Source: Paraspadella gotoi
Lineage: Eukaryota; Chaetognatha
Assembly (NCBI GenBank): GCA_051294375.1
Contig: CM119265.1
Coordinates: 8,378,772-8,442,771 of the forward strand
DNA length: 64,000 bases
Direction of reading: 5' to 3'
Shown here piece by piece: positions 23,746 through 36,517 of this stretch. Positions within the stretch are counted from its first letter, which is position 1. Each line of letters opens with the position of its first letter. The position numbers and the translations under genes were made by a program. A model generated the notes under the pieces. It had not been told where the DNA came from and ran no database searches. It worked only from the letters and a program-made list of their open reading frames with translations.

Positions 23746-24214
23746 ACCGAAATTTCTCAAAGCTGAAACGATTTCAATTTTGAACATTCAACTAAACTAA
23801 ATAACAAATTTAACAAGATAGAAGGCGAGAAAGAGAGATGGGAAAAATTCAGAGAGAGAGCGCTGTTCTTTTTCGTTTAAAAAAAAAAAACAAACCGATC
23901 GTGTTTGTTTATAGAATCTCATGAAAACTTTGCCTGGATTTGATTCGCGGTTTTTCCGAAGGAAGCTTTTTTTTTCTGAGGGGAATCTGCTTTCCCGCAA
24001 TGATTGCTTGCGGAGGTCGGTAGAGGCATTTTAATGACGAAAGGAGGAAATCGGGGGGGGGGGTCAGGGTGAGGTGGGGAAAAGTCAGGTGACGTGAAGT
24101 AAGGGTGGGGGGCCCGTGGGGGGGGGAAGAAAGGGCGGGGAAAAAAAAACACGAAAAAATGGGGCGGGGAGGCGTGGCGCCAAATGGGCGGTCATTCGGC
24201 GGTTATAGATTTTG

Positions 24215-24352
24215 ATGGTTGATGTGGTTTTTGGCTCTGCAGCCTCTTTCGAGAAGGCCGCTTGGGCTTTGGGTTCGAGATTGGCAAAAGAGGTAGATGG
24301 TTTGGAGAGTGGCCACGCCGAGTTGGAGGGTTGGCACTCCGAAACGCTTTAA
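24215..24352 (+). CDS. 45-residue conserved ORF or terminal exon (copy A)
   Basis: A 45-residue frame beginning MVDVVFGSAASFEKAAWALG and ending GLESGHAELEGWHSETL-stop. It is identical in copy B (32894-33031), without a single indel, although the flanks differ by several indels. The sequence is balanced, soluble and protein-like. 'ggtttttggctctgcag' (ends 24242) is a good splice acceptor in the same frame, so this may be the last exon of a spliced gene with its true coding part from 24243. No family recognised. Confidence 0.42.
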   Translation: MVDVVFGSAASFEKAAWALGSRLAKEVDGLESGHAELEGWHSETL

Positions 24353-27300
24353 CCACAAAACCGAGGTAAAATTATACGAGGCGAGTTTATCGTCGCTTCT
24401 CTCTCTCTCTTTTTTATTCTCGCGGTCATAACTTTGAATTTTGAAAAAAAAAAAAGAGATTTAGAGTCGCGCTCGGGGTGGCGGACTTTTTTACCTCTGC
24501 CAACTTCGACCCCTTTTTATTTAAGTCGTGGGTGCGAAGTTTCGCGAGAAGGAAAGTGTACTGGGCGGAAAGGGGGAGTGGACGGCAGCGGGGATCGGGG
24601 TGGGCAATGAGCAATAGGCGCCTAGGGGTCGCTAGGAAATGGGCGTGCGCGGTTACAGCGAGCGAATAATAATAAGAAGACGATTTTTTTTTTTACTAAA
24701 GGCGAAGGGGCTGAAGCTAAGGTAAGATCTTTATTTCGTGACCGGTTCATGCAAAATTGGTTATTTGCTTCCCGAAATAGCTCGAAATCTTTTCTCATGA
24801 TTAGAAGCAGGAAAGACAAACGAACATAATTTAGGGCTAAAAGAGACGCATCAGTTTTGACAGACGAAGTCGAGAGATTAAAGAAGAAGGTTTAAATTAT
24901 AAATAATAGACGTAATTGTTATGGAATTTAATGATTAAGAGTATCGTATTTTTAGGTCAAGTATAACCAGGAAAATATTATACATTCATTCATACGAGAA
25001 AAAATTTTGCTCCGTCCTATTATAATTATTATTAGATTTTAGAATTTTTAAGTCCTCACGAAGGTTCATGTTCAATGAACATTGTTCATCCCGCCCCGAC
25101 TCGGTCGGCGACAATTTCGAGTATCGGGCATTGTCTCGGCTTCCCTATCAATGAACGGTATAATATTTCAAAGAATGTTTCATTGTATGAAAAAGAGCGC
25201 TCCCTTAATTATATTTATTCCGGGTTTGAAATGAAGTTTCCGCCGGTCGACGTTCTAATTCCACCTTTTCTTTCTCCAATTTTACGATTTGTTTACTTTT
25301 CAATTCGACTTTTCGGAGAAAATTAAGGTTTCGGCCTAACAAGTCGTCAGGCACCCGACAGTCGCTTCGTCGTGTTCTTTGTCGGCTTCGAAAGTCATCA
25401 TCTTCGTCGACATTGTATTCCCGTCGACTCTGTCGTTATCGTCTTCCGTCGTCGTCGTCGTCGTCGTCAGTTATTCGTCTGGTCTCTTTCCCCGCTAATT
25501 ATTTTTTTTTCGCTTCGGAAACAAAAATCTCAAATTTTCCCGAGTTATTCATTTTCAAAAAAAAGGGTTTCTTGCTTGCTCGAATATTTTTGCTTGCAAT
25601 CGAAAAGCTTGTTAGGCGGGTCGTTAATCGTCCCGACGCCGTCGTCGGTTGTTTGCTCCGGGTCGTCAAGGCGATTGTCTCGTCGCAAATCGATAAATTT
25701 TCCAATTGGATGAACTGAGAGCGCGATGCTGAGATGCTGAGGATGATACTATATAAGAGGATTGGAAAGCGATTAGGAGCAGCAGATATATAAGAGTTAA
25801 ATGATTAAAAAAAGCCATTACAAAAGCAATGTTTAAAAAAAAACCGCATCTTTCAACAGAGTAGATGAATAGAAAAATAAAAAGAGAAAGAAAATTTTTC
25901 AAGATGTAGGGTTTATGACGAGAGAAACGACAAAGAAGAGAGGAGAAAGAGGAGAGAAGAGAGGAGAGGGAGAGAGAGAGAAGAGAGAGAGAGAGAAGAA
26001 AAAAAGGAGCCCCTCAGATTTCTTTCCACAATTGATTAGACTCTCCTTTTTATTAAAATAGGCCAGGGAATTTTCTTCATTACAGCTTCACAATTCACCG
26101 TCAGAAATTTTTCTCGACCGGTCGACAATAGTTTTGTTCCGTGAGTCAATCTTGCAAGACTGCGCAATGCTCAACCAAAGCCACCGAGTTTCTTGACTCG
26201 CGCTTCACTGATTCACCAAAATCGCGCCAACCGTCTCGTCGTACGCCCCGTCACCCCATTCGACCCTCTCTCCGTCCTCCCCCCCTCGCTGGTTCAGCTA
26301 TCCCTCCCCCACCCCCGCGTCAGCCCCACCTTATCTCTCCGCCGCGGGAAATGTGAGGAGGAGACAGAATAAGTAGGCGCGTCAAAATCATTAAAACCCT
26401 TCGTTTTTCTTCTCCCCTTCGTCGTCGACCCTTTTTACTCCCCCCCTTTCTCCCCCTCTCTTTTTCCCCCTCCCGGTCATTTTCCCTCGTTTCGCTTTTT
26501 CTCTCTCTCTCCAAGCCTAAGTGTAAGTCGTTTCTGTCGACGGGTAACTCAAAACGCGTAAATAATATGTTCTTTTCGTAGTTTTCCTGGTTCTCACTCG
26601 GAAATCTCCAGATAGGATGTAACACTTGCGACCAAATCCTCAGTGAGTCGAGCGGCGGGTCCTTTGAAGTCGGAGAAGTGGTAAGTGGCGTGAAAACGAT
26701 TACGTTTCACGTTTTCAATGTGATATCACTCGCTTTACATTTCTTTGTTACCATTTTTTCCTCTTTTGTTTGTTTCCTTTCCCCTTGTAGCTTATCGCTG
26801 CTTTGTTGGCTTGGATCGTTGTTAGTTTTGGTTGAAGCTTGTCAATTACGAGATTAGTCGGCCTTTTGTTTGCGTCATAATGGCCTTAAAAGACTTGGTG
26901 GTTATCTCAAATTTGTAATTTTTTGAATAATTATCATTCCGAAGTGAATCATTTTGGAAAAAATAACCGAGATTTCCGATTTCCAGTTTTGTGGATTACA
27001 TACTTATTTTATTCAGAAACAGCATTTTAACTTTCATATTTTACGATGAATATATGTAATAGTTTATTTTGTGAAAAATTTCCGTAATCGGCAACGTTGC
27101 GCCAGACTTTTTTCGTCTACGTGATCGTCTCGCTCTCACTCTGGCTCTTGAGGTGATCGAAAGCCTCTCGCAAGCGAAAAAATCGGCGAGGTCTGGATTT
27201 TGTTTTGGTTTTCGGGAGCCACGTTGCGTCGTTGTCGAGTCGAGAGGCAAGTAGGGCAACCCTTACTGTTTTCGTCTACTTTCGCTTCGCCTTTCGCCCC

Positions 27301-27933
27301 TTCGCCCTTTGTTTATGGTCGCCATGGAGATAAAACGGGTTTCAGGGGCGAAGGTTGGATTCCGAGGAGGTGAGCCGACATCCTTCGGCCCACACAGGTT
27401 GATAAACAATTAAACATGATATTGTTTCTCCTATTGATGTTTGTTTCATTCTCTATTTTGTTAATAGTTTCGTGCGGGACGGCTAGAAATTTATTGGTTG
27501 GGAGTTGTAAAAAGAAACAATAAAAAAGCAAATGTCCGTTGGCATTTTACTGTGCAGTTTAACTATTTTCATGCGCATCGAAGAGAATGAATATGGCACA
27601 ATGGGGGAAATCGAAAGGCAAAAAAAAGAAAAGAAAAAAGAAAGAATTTATATCAAGGGAGCGTTCTTTCGCAAGTTCTTTAGTCTCTGCTCGCCTCACT
27701 AACTTCTCATTAAAGCGATCAGCGCTGAGGAGGAAAACAAAAATATTCTTCGCGTAGGAGAGAGCGCCTACTTCCTAAACCTTCCCTACCCTAGACAATT
27801 TCTGTCACACAAAACCGAGTTTTTTTTAATTTTCCGCCGAAAGTAAACCTCAAAAGAACAAAGTTATCAAATAAAAAATCCTCGACAAAGAAGCAAAAAA
27901 GGCAGAGCGTCGTTTTCCGCGTGGAAGCACGAC

Positions 27934-29322
27934 ATGGTTCGCTTCGCGATCGTCCTTCGGCGTCTTTCTCTCGCCGCGGTGATTCGTCCGCGCCAAGTGG
28001 GAGGCAACGTCCTGAAGGAAGACTTGAAAGGCTGCTTCAAAAGGTTGATGGGAGAAGGCGGAAAGGGGGCGTCGTGGGGGGAAAAGAGGGATTAAAGTTA
28101 TTCCGTAGAATTGGTAAGAAAAGCGGAGAGTGTGTACATAAAAAAGCATTATATATCATACTACTCCCTCATAAACAGCCACGCCCGCGCCCTTTTCCTC
28201 CTATGGACTAACCGAGGTCATATACGCGACGTGCACACAGCGCTGCAGGGCGGCGGCGTATCAGGTCCGAAAGCCGCTACCGTCTCGATGACTCACCGTT
28301 CACCGACTCGACGCGCCCACGTCGGCAGACAGCGGAGAAGTACGCCCGACGCCTCTTCCAACTGGCCAAAGCGGCGCGTGTTCGTCGAGGACGCCAAAGC
28401 CGCCGCCGCCGCCGCATCGGGAGACGCGATGCAGCACTTAAGGAGGCGGAGAAGACGGCGGACAGGCGAGGGAGGAAAGAAGGAGGACGGAGAAAGCGGA
28501 GAAGGAGCAAAATAGAGGAGAAGCGTGAGGAGGAGGAGGGAAGGAGGAAGGCCAGATAGAACGAGGAGGAAGCCGGGGCTGGTATCTGATCTAGAAACAG
28601 GCGCCGCCTGAAGAGGAAGAGAGGAGGAGGAGGGGCAGAACAGTCAATTCCGATTCCGACGAAAATAATGAGACAGAAAGACAAGGACGCCCAAGAGGAG
28701 CAAGGGAAAAAGGAGGCCGGAGTGGAAAAGGAAGAAGAGCATTTGGAAGAAAAGAGGAAGAATGAGGAATGAGGCAGAGGAAGGAGGAAAGAAAGCCCTA
28801 CAGAAGAAAGAGAACTGGGAACGATGGAAATCGAACGAGAAGATGATGCGGAAGCTTAAGGAGAGAAGAGACACGCGACGCAGGAGCAGCCGTCGAAGAG
28901 GAGAATACGAAATCCGAGTCCAGGCCATCGTTCAAGTTTTTGGCCACGGATCCGGAGGCCTCATCAGGCCGACAATCGCGGAGCTGACTGATCCCGACGA
29001 ACCAACAACAGCGTCAAGAAGTTGGTCAAGCACACCAACGAGAATCTGGAGAAGAAGACCGACGGCGAAGTGGTGAGGGAGTGGGTCGAAGGTCAAAGGT
29101 CACGTGGGCCAAAGGATGAGACGTGTCGCGGGGATATTGGAATGCGTTTTGACCGATAGCGAATCGATTGAATAGCGATCCGGCGCCGGGATTCTTTTTC
29201 GTAGGTGATTTAACAAGGGAATGGACAAGAACACCCTGAAGAAGAACCGCTTGAATCGCGAAGAAGACCGTCAAGGAATCCCAGGACAAGAAGAAGGGCG
29301 GAGAGGAATCATCGACAAGGAG
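27934..29322 (+). pseudogene. acidic secreted protein gene, copy A: frameshifted, 3' truncated
   Basis: Colinear with the intact gene at 36518-38359. Exon 1 is 27934 to about 28038, exon 2 about 28211-29074 and exon 3 about 29205-29322; exon 4 is absent because copy A ends at 29583. Single-base insertions break the signal peptide (after the eighth codon) and several more break the Glu-rich exon. The exon-2 acceptor CCTCTAG of copy B reads CCTCCTATGG here. The indels fall in homopolymers and simple sequence, so error and true decay cannot be separated by eye. Confidence 0.75.
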
Positions 29323-29808
29323 TGGGCATTAGGGAGGGTGTGGGAAAGTGATGAGAGAGTAAATTGGTGGGGGGGGGAAGGGAATGGGAAGGGGAGAGAG
29401 AGAAAAGGAGGAGTAAAAAGGAGAGATGGAGGTCAGCATCGGTCAAATCGATCGAAAGAAAAGTAGATGAATGAAAAGACGGATGGAGAGAGTAGACAGC
29501 TAAAAATTAGAAAAATTAAAAATTAAAAATAAAAATTAAAAATTAAAAACTAAAATTAACGAACTAATAAGAAAAAGTGGCGGATCCTCTGACAGACAGA
29601 CAGGATCCAATTAGGTCGTCAATTTTCGCGTTTCAAGACTCGATGTTCGCATAATCGCTGTTTTTTTAGTCTGAAACCGTTTTTTAGATCAAAAGCAAGA
29701 TTCAAATTTGAGAAAACAAAAGATAAAAACCGTGATTAAAATACATTTTATTAAATGAAAAAAAAAAAAAAAAACAGCGCCTGTTGACCCGTAGCATTTT
29801 TAGCTTAA

Positions 29809-30164
29809 GGGACCCAGTGATANNNNNNNNNNATTATTTGAAAAGAAACTTTAAATAAAATCAGTTGATACCTTAAATTTAGATTCTTTCCTAGTTTTTT
29901 TTCTTATAAATTTTTGTGATAAAAGCTGAAAATCTTTTTAAAATTAGATCTTACCCTTTTTTAGAAAAAAAAATTTAAAACTTGAAAAAGATTTTCTTCT
30001 TACCGATTTTTTAAAGAAAATTAAGCTTGCTGATTTTATCGAATTTTTTAACTACTTTCCCAAATGATTATAAAAGAAAAAATTATATGGTCAGAACCAG
30101 CTTAAGTTAAAGGGTCAAACGTTATGTTTTCAGCTTTTTACCCCCCCCTGTTCACTTGGTCCCC
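29809..30164. mobile_element. piggyBac-like TTAA MITE
   Basis: A 356-bp AT-rich insertion flanked by TTAA (29805-29808 and 30165-30168). Ends are near-matching inverted repeats: GGGACCCAGTGATA on the left and GGGGACCAAGTGAA on the right (reverse complement). Copy A has the unoccupied site with a single TTAA. TTAA duplication plus terminal GG is the signature of piggyBac-superfamily transposition. It has no ORF, so it depends on a transposase in trans. Ten N sit at 29823-29832. A matching end lies at 42144-42163. Confidence 0.82.
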
Positions 30165-30550
30165 TTAAATCCTCCCATTAAAAAAGCTCTTTCCTCAAAT
30201 TTAACCGACTTTTGCCTATGCCATAGGCTATGGTTATTATTTCATCGCTGTCCAATTGATAGTTCTATTCAGGGCGATTGTTCAATGTTAATCGTTGTCG
30301 GTTCAATTTCAAACATTTAGCCCAAAATTGATAGCCCACTTCCACCTCCACCCACTACAATCATGACTTTCCACTCAGCCCTTCTTCCCCAACTCACCCC
30401 TTCCCCGACTCCCGACTCCTCCCGACTCACTTTCGTGTCCCCACCCACCATTTTAGTTTAACGACTGGCGTCGCTTCCAATCATCAGTAATTCACGTTTA
30501 AGAAAAAGTTTAATTTCTCGCGGCTTTTTTTATATCTTCGGCCTTTGCTC

Positions 30551-30596
<46 letters not shown>

Positions 30597-31193
30597 CCCC
30601 TCCCCGTTCTCGTTTTGGCTTAGTTTGTCCTTTGGCGTCGAAAGGGGGAATAAACATTTTTTTTATAAAGAGGAAACAAAGAGATAAAGAGAGGGCGAGA
30701 GTGGGAGGGAGCAAATTATTTTCAAATATAGTTGTTTTTTTATTTAACTGCCGGTAAAAACTTTCTTTTTTTAACGATTTACTTTTATCGTAGTTAAAAG
30801 AGTTCAATAAACTTGTAAACTTATAAACATGGAAAAAACTTACTAACCCCGAGTATTGCTAAAATTCTTGACATCGTTTTCAATTAAAACTTAATAGCGT
30901 TCCGTGTTGTTGCCTCTTTGTTGTTGTCTTTACTATTGTTGTCAATTGCTTTTGTCAAGAAGCCAACAAACGGTTTCTTCGTTGGCTTCTTCTCTTTTTC
31001 TCTCCAGTTTCTCCCGCTCCACATCGTTCGCTCCTGGAATTTCGACCCACTAGACTCCTGGCATTTTGCCCCGCTTCAAATAGGCTGCTCCTGTTATTTC
31101 GCTCCACTCTTCGCCACTCCTCGACTTCGTGCCAAAATGGTATAATTTTCTTGCCGGATTTAATGAGATGAAAACAAAAGGGCAGCGGAAAAA

Positions 31194-31418
31194 NNNNNNN
31201 NNNNNNNNNNNNNNNNNNNNNNNNNNNNNNNNNNNNNNNNNNNNNNNNNNNNNNNNNNNNNNNNNNNNNNNNNNNNNNNNNNNNNNNNNNNNNNNNNNNN
31301 NNNNNNNNNNNNNNNNNNNNNNNNNNNNNNNNNNNNNNNNNNNNNNNNNNNNNNNNNNNNNNNNNNNNNNNNNNNNNNNNNNNNNNNNNNNNNNNNNNNN
31401 NNNNNNNNNNNNNNNNNN
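31194..31418. other. 225-base assembly gap
   Basis: Sized N run in copy B. Copy A shows about 200 bp here, containing a GAG repeat and a purine-rich stretch. Other gaps: 3385-3394, 14397-14406, 16169-16193, 19254-19278, 21127-21151, 29823-29832, 44432-44456, 47174-47198, 50903-50927 and 56317-56341. Confidence 0.99.
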
Positions 31419-32296
31419 TTGGGGATAAAAAAAAATGAATAAGGTGACATTGGGACAATGAAAAATAAAGTAATTAATGAAACACGTAATCAAGTACAAG
31501 GTACGAAACTAAAAGTATGTTAGTGCTCTTCATATTTTTTCTTCTCTTTAAAAAAAGAAAGAAACTTCGAGATGGCTGTTTCAGAATAAAAAAAAAGATG
31601 TTTCGAAACCATTGTAAAAATGGGAAAATCTCACTCGGTAGTCACGTTTTAAGAATTGTTTTTCGACAAAAGAAATAGTTCGTTCATCACCGTAAAACAG
31701 ATAGAAAACGAGGAGATAAAAAAAGGTTGGGAGAGAAAGAAACTGATCGAGAAACAAATTGTTTTTATTTACGAGAGAAAAATATTTTTTTCTTAAGTTA
31801 ATAGTAATCGAAAAATAAAGTTAAAATGAATCTTATCTTGGTGTTAGTTCACATGACCTCGGCGACAATTTTGACGCAAATGTTGGGAAGGACATTAAAA
31901 TTCGGGACAAAGGGACATGTCTAAAAAGTCTGCGTTTATCGTTGAATGTTAAATTCTTTTAGACAGTTCTCGCTCGAGCCAATTCCATTTCGAAATTCTA
32001 TTTTCCAAGTTCTCCAGTGTGACCGATTCCAAAGTAGTTTCGTTGGTGGGCTGGAAAACGAATTTTGTCGGTTCAATCATTTCATTTTGAAGAAGAAAAA
32101 TTCGATTCGGTTTCTGATCGAAAATTTTTGAATTTTTCTTCGTTATGGTTCTTCGTTTTGCCGGAGGCTTTGATCTCTCTGCCCCCCGCAATGTTAGATT
32201 CTTGACAAGGGTAATAAAGAACAACTTTGAAAATCTCTCCCTCTGTTTTTTCTCTTCCTCTCTGCCTAACATGTTCTCTCTCTCTCTCTCTTTCTG

Positions 32297-32331
<35 letters not shown>

Positions 32332-32893
32332 CCTTTCTCCACCTTTCTCACTTTCTGCTTTCTCTCTCCTCTCTCTCTTTCCCTCTCTCTCTCTGTTTCT
32401 CTCTCTCTCTCTGTCTCTCTCTCTCACCGAAATTTCTCAAAGCTGAAACGATTTCAATTTTGAACATTCAACTAAACTAAATAACAAATTTAACAAGATA
32501 GAAGGCGAGAAAGAGAGATGGGAAAAATTCAGAGAGAGAGCGCTGTTCTTTTTCGTTTAAAAAAAATAAACCGATTCGTGTTTGTTTATAGAATCTCATG
32601 AAAACTTTGCCTGGATTTGATTCGCGGTTTTTCCGAAGGAAGCTTTTTTTTTTTCTGAGGGGAATCTGTTTCCCGCAATGATTGCTTGCGGAGGTCGGTA
32701 GAGGCATTTTAAATGACGAAAGGAGGAAATCGGGGGGGGGGGTCAGGGTGAGGTGGGGAAAAGTCAGGTGACGTGAAGTAAGGGTGGGGGGCCCGTGGGG
32801 GGGGGAAGAAAGGGCGGGAAAAAAAAACACGAAAAAATGGGGGCGGGGAGGCGTGGCGCCAAATGGGCGGTCATTCGGCGGTTATAGATTTTG

Positions 32894-33031
32894 ATGGTTG
32901 ATGTGGTTTTTGGCTCTGCAGCCTCTTTCGAGAAGGCCGCTTGGGCTTTGGGTTCGAGATTGGCAAAAGAGGTAGATGGTTTGGAGAGTGGCCACGCCGA
33001 GTTGGAGGGTTGGCACTCCGAAACGCTTTAA
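32894..33031 (+). CDS. 45-residue conserved ORF or terminal exon (copy B)
   Basis: Exact duplicate of the frame at 24215-24352, with the same in-frame acceptor 'ctctgcag' just before codon 10. Conserved length and sequence are the main reason for listing it. It lies 3.5 kb upstream of the acidic-protein gene on the same strand, with no visible link to it. Confidence 0.42.
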   Translation: MVDVVFGSAASFEKAAWALGSRLAKEVDGLESGHAELEGWHSETL

Positions 33032-34639
33032 CCACAAAAACCGAGCGTAAAATTATACGAGGACGAGTTTATCGTCGCTTCTCTCTCTCTCTTTTTTATT
33101 CTCGCGGTCATAACTTTGAATTTAAAAAAAAAAAAAAGAGATTTAGAGTCGCGCTCGGGGTGGCGGACTTTTTTAACCTCTGCCCAACTTCGACCCCTTT
33201 TTATTTAAGTCGTGGGGTGCGAAGGTTTCGCGAGAAGGAAAGTGTACTGGGCGGAAAGGGGGAGTGGACGGCAGCGGGGGATCGGGGTGGGCAATGAGCA
33301 ATAGGCGCCTAAGGGGTCGCTAGGAAATGGGCGTGCGCGGTTAGCAGACGGAGCGAATAATAATAAGAAGACGATTTTTTTTTTACTAAAGGCGAAGGAG
33401 GCTGAAGCTGAGGTAAGATCTTTATTTCGTGACCGGTTCATGCAAATTGGTTATTTGCTTCCCGAAATAGCTCGAAATCTTTTCTCAGAAAAAAAAAATG
33501 AAAAAAGATTAGAAGCAGGAAAGACAAACGAACAAAATTTAGGGCTAAAAAGAGACGCATCAGTTTTGACAGACGAAGTCGAGAGATTAAAGAAGAAGGT
33601 TTAAATTATAAATAATAGACGTAATTGTTATGGAATTTAATGATTAAGAGTATCGTATTTTTAGGTCAAGTATAACCAGGAAAAATATTATACATTCATT
33701 CATACGAGAAAAATTTTGCTCCGTCCTATTATAATAATTATTAGATTTTAGAATTTTTAAGTCCTCACGAAGGTTCATGTTCAATGAACATTGTTCATCC
33801 CGCCCCGACTCGGTCGCGAATATTTTCGAGTATCGGGCATTGTCTCGGCTTCCCTATCAATGAACCGGTATAATATTTCAAAGAATGTTTCAATTGTATG
33901 AAAAGAGCGCTCCCTTAATTATATTTATTCCGGGGTTTGAAATGAAGTTTCCGCCCGGTCGACGTCTATTCCACCTTTTCTTTCTCAATTTTACGATTTG
34001 TTTACTTTTCAATCCGACTTTTCGGAGAAAATTAAGGTTCCGCCTAACAAGTCGGTCAGGCACCCGACAGTCGCCTTCGTCGGTTTCTTTGTCGGCTTCG
34101 AAAGTCGACATTATATTCCCGTCGACTCTGTCGTTATCGTCTTCGTCGTCGTCGTCGTCGTCGTCGTCATTTCGTCTGGTCTTCTCCTTTCCCCGCTAAT
34201 TATTTTTTTTTCGCTTCGGAAACAAAAGTCTCAAATTTTCCCCGAGTTATTCATTTTCAAAAAAAAAGGGTTTCTTGCTTGCTCGAATATTTTTGCTTGC
34301 ATCGAAAAGCTTGTTAGGCGGGTCGTTAATCGTCCCCGACGCCGTCGTCGGTTGTTTGCTCGGGTCGTCAAGGCGATTGTCTTCGTCGCAAATCGATAAA
34401 TTATTCCAATTGGACTGAGACCATGCTGAGATGCTGCGATGCTGAGATGCTGAGGATGATACTATATAAGGGATTGGAAAGCCATTAGGAGCAGCAGATA
34501 TATAAGAGTTAATGATTAAAAAAAGCCATTACAAAAGCAATGTTTAAAAAAAAAACGCATCTTTCCAACAGAGTAGATGAATAGAAAAATAAAAAGAGAA
34601 AGAAAATTTTCAAGATGTAGGGTCTTATGACGAGAGAAA

Positions 34640-34681
<42 letters not shown>

Positions 34682-36517
34682 GAGCCCCTCAGATTTCTTT
34701 CCACAATTGATTAGACTCTCCTTTTTATTAAAATAGGCCAGGGAATTTTCTTCATTACAGCTTTCACAATTCACCGTCAAGAAATTTTTCTTCGACCGGT
34801 CGACAATATTTTGTCCGTGAGTCAATCTGGCAAGACTGCGCAATGCTCAATCAAAGCCACCGAGTTTTCTTGACTCGCGGCTTCACTGATTCACCAAAAT
34901 CGCGCCAAACCGCTCGTCCTACGCCCCGTCACCCCATTCGACCCCTCTCTCCGTCCTCCCACCCTCGCTGTTTCAGCTATCCCTCCCCCACCCCCGCCAG
35001 CCTTATCTCTCCGCCGCGGGGATGTGAGGAGGAGACAGAAAATAAGTAGGGCGTCAAAATTCATTAAACCCTTCGTTTTTCTTCTCCCCTTCGTCGTCGA
35101 CCGTTTTCACCTCCCCCTCTTTCTCCCCCCTCTCTTTTTCCCCCTCCGGTACATTTTCCCTCGTTTCGCTTTTCTCTCTCTCTGTCGACGGTAACTCAAA
35201 ACGCGTAAATAATACGTTACTTTTCGTAGTTTTCCTGGTCTCTCACTCGGAAATCTCCAGATAGGATGTAACCCCTTGGACCAAATTTCCCAGTGAATCG
35301 AGCGGCGGGTCCTTTGAAGTCGGAGAAGTGGTAAGTGGCGTGAAACGATTACGTTTCACGTTTTCAATGTGATATCACTCGCTTTACATTTCTATTGTTA
35401 CCATTTTTTCCTCTTTTGTTTGTTTCCTTTCCGCTTTGAGCTTATCGCTCTTTGTTGCTTGGTCGTTGTTAGTTTTGGTTGAAGCTTGTCAATTACGAGA
35501 TTAGTCAGCCTTTTTTTGCGTAATTCATTAATGGCTTAAAAAGACCTTGGTGGTTATTCATCAAATTTGTTAATTTTTTGAATAATTATCATTCGAAGTG
35601 AATCATTTTGGAAAAAACTAACCGAGATTTCCGATTTCCAGTTTTGTGGATGTACATACTTATTTTATTCAGAAACAAGTAACTTTCATATTTTACGATG
35701 AATATATGTAATATTTATTTTGTGAAAAAATTCCGTAATCGGCAACGTTGCGCCAGACTTTTTCGTCTCACGTGATCGTCTCGCTCTCACTCTGGCTCTT
35801 GAGTGATCGAAAGCCTCTCGGCCGAGTCTCGAACGGAAAAATCGGCGAGGTCTGGATTTTGTTTTGGTTTTCGGGAGCCACGTTGCGTCGTTGTCGAGTC
35901 GAGAGGGCAACGTAGGGCAACTCTTACTTGTTTCGTCTACTCGCCTTCGCCTTTTCGCCCCTTCGCCCTTTGTTTATGGTCGCCATGGAGATAAAACGGG
36001 TTTCAGGGTGGCGAAGGGTTGGATTCCGAGGAGGTGAGCGAATCCTTTCGCCCACACAGGTTGATAAACAATTAAACATGAATATTGTTCTCCTATTGAC
36101 GTTTGTTTCATTCTTATTTTGTTAATAGTTTCGTGCGAGACGGCTAGAAATTTATTTGTTGCAGTTTACACTTTTTCATCGCATCGAAGAAATTGAATAT
36201 CAAATGGGAAATCGAAATGCAAAAAAAAAGAAAAAAAAAGAAATTAATTTTAATCAAGGAGCTTCTTCGCCAGTTCTTAGTCTCGCTCGCCTCACTACTT
36301 CTCATTAAAGCGATCAGCGTGAGGAGGAAAACAAAATATTCTCGGTATGAGAGACCCTTACCCTCAAACTTCACCCTAGACAAAATTTTGTCAAAAAAAA
36401 CCCGAGATTTTTAATTTTCCGCCGAAAGTAAACCTCAAAAGAACAAAGTTCTCAAGAAAAAATCCTCGACAGAAGAACCAAAAAAGGCAGAGCGTCGTTC
36501 CGCGTGGAAGCAACGAC

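Larger units (their letters stand above)
21271..29583 (+). repeat. 8.3-kb direct duplication, copy A
   Basis: Begins CAGACAGACAGGATCCAATT and is colinear with 29590-38170. It contains the 45-codon ORF, several microsatellites, and exons 1-3 of the acidic-protein gene in frameshifted form. It stops within the third intron at '...aaaaagtggcgg', where copy B begins, so the fourth exon is missing. It lacks the MITE found in copy B (empty TTAA at 21488-21491). Confidence 0.9.
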
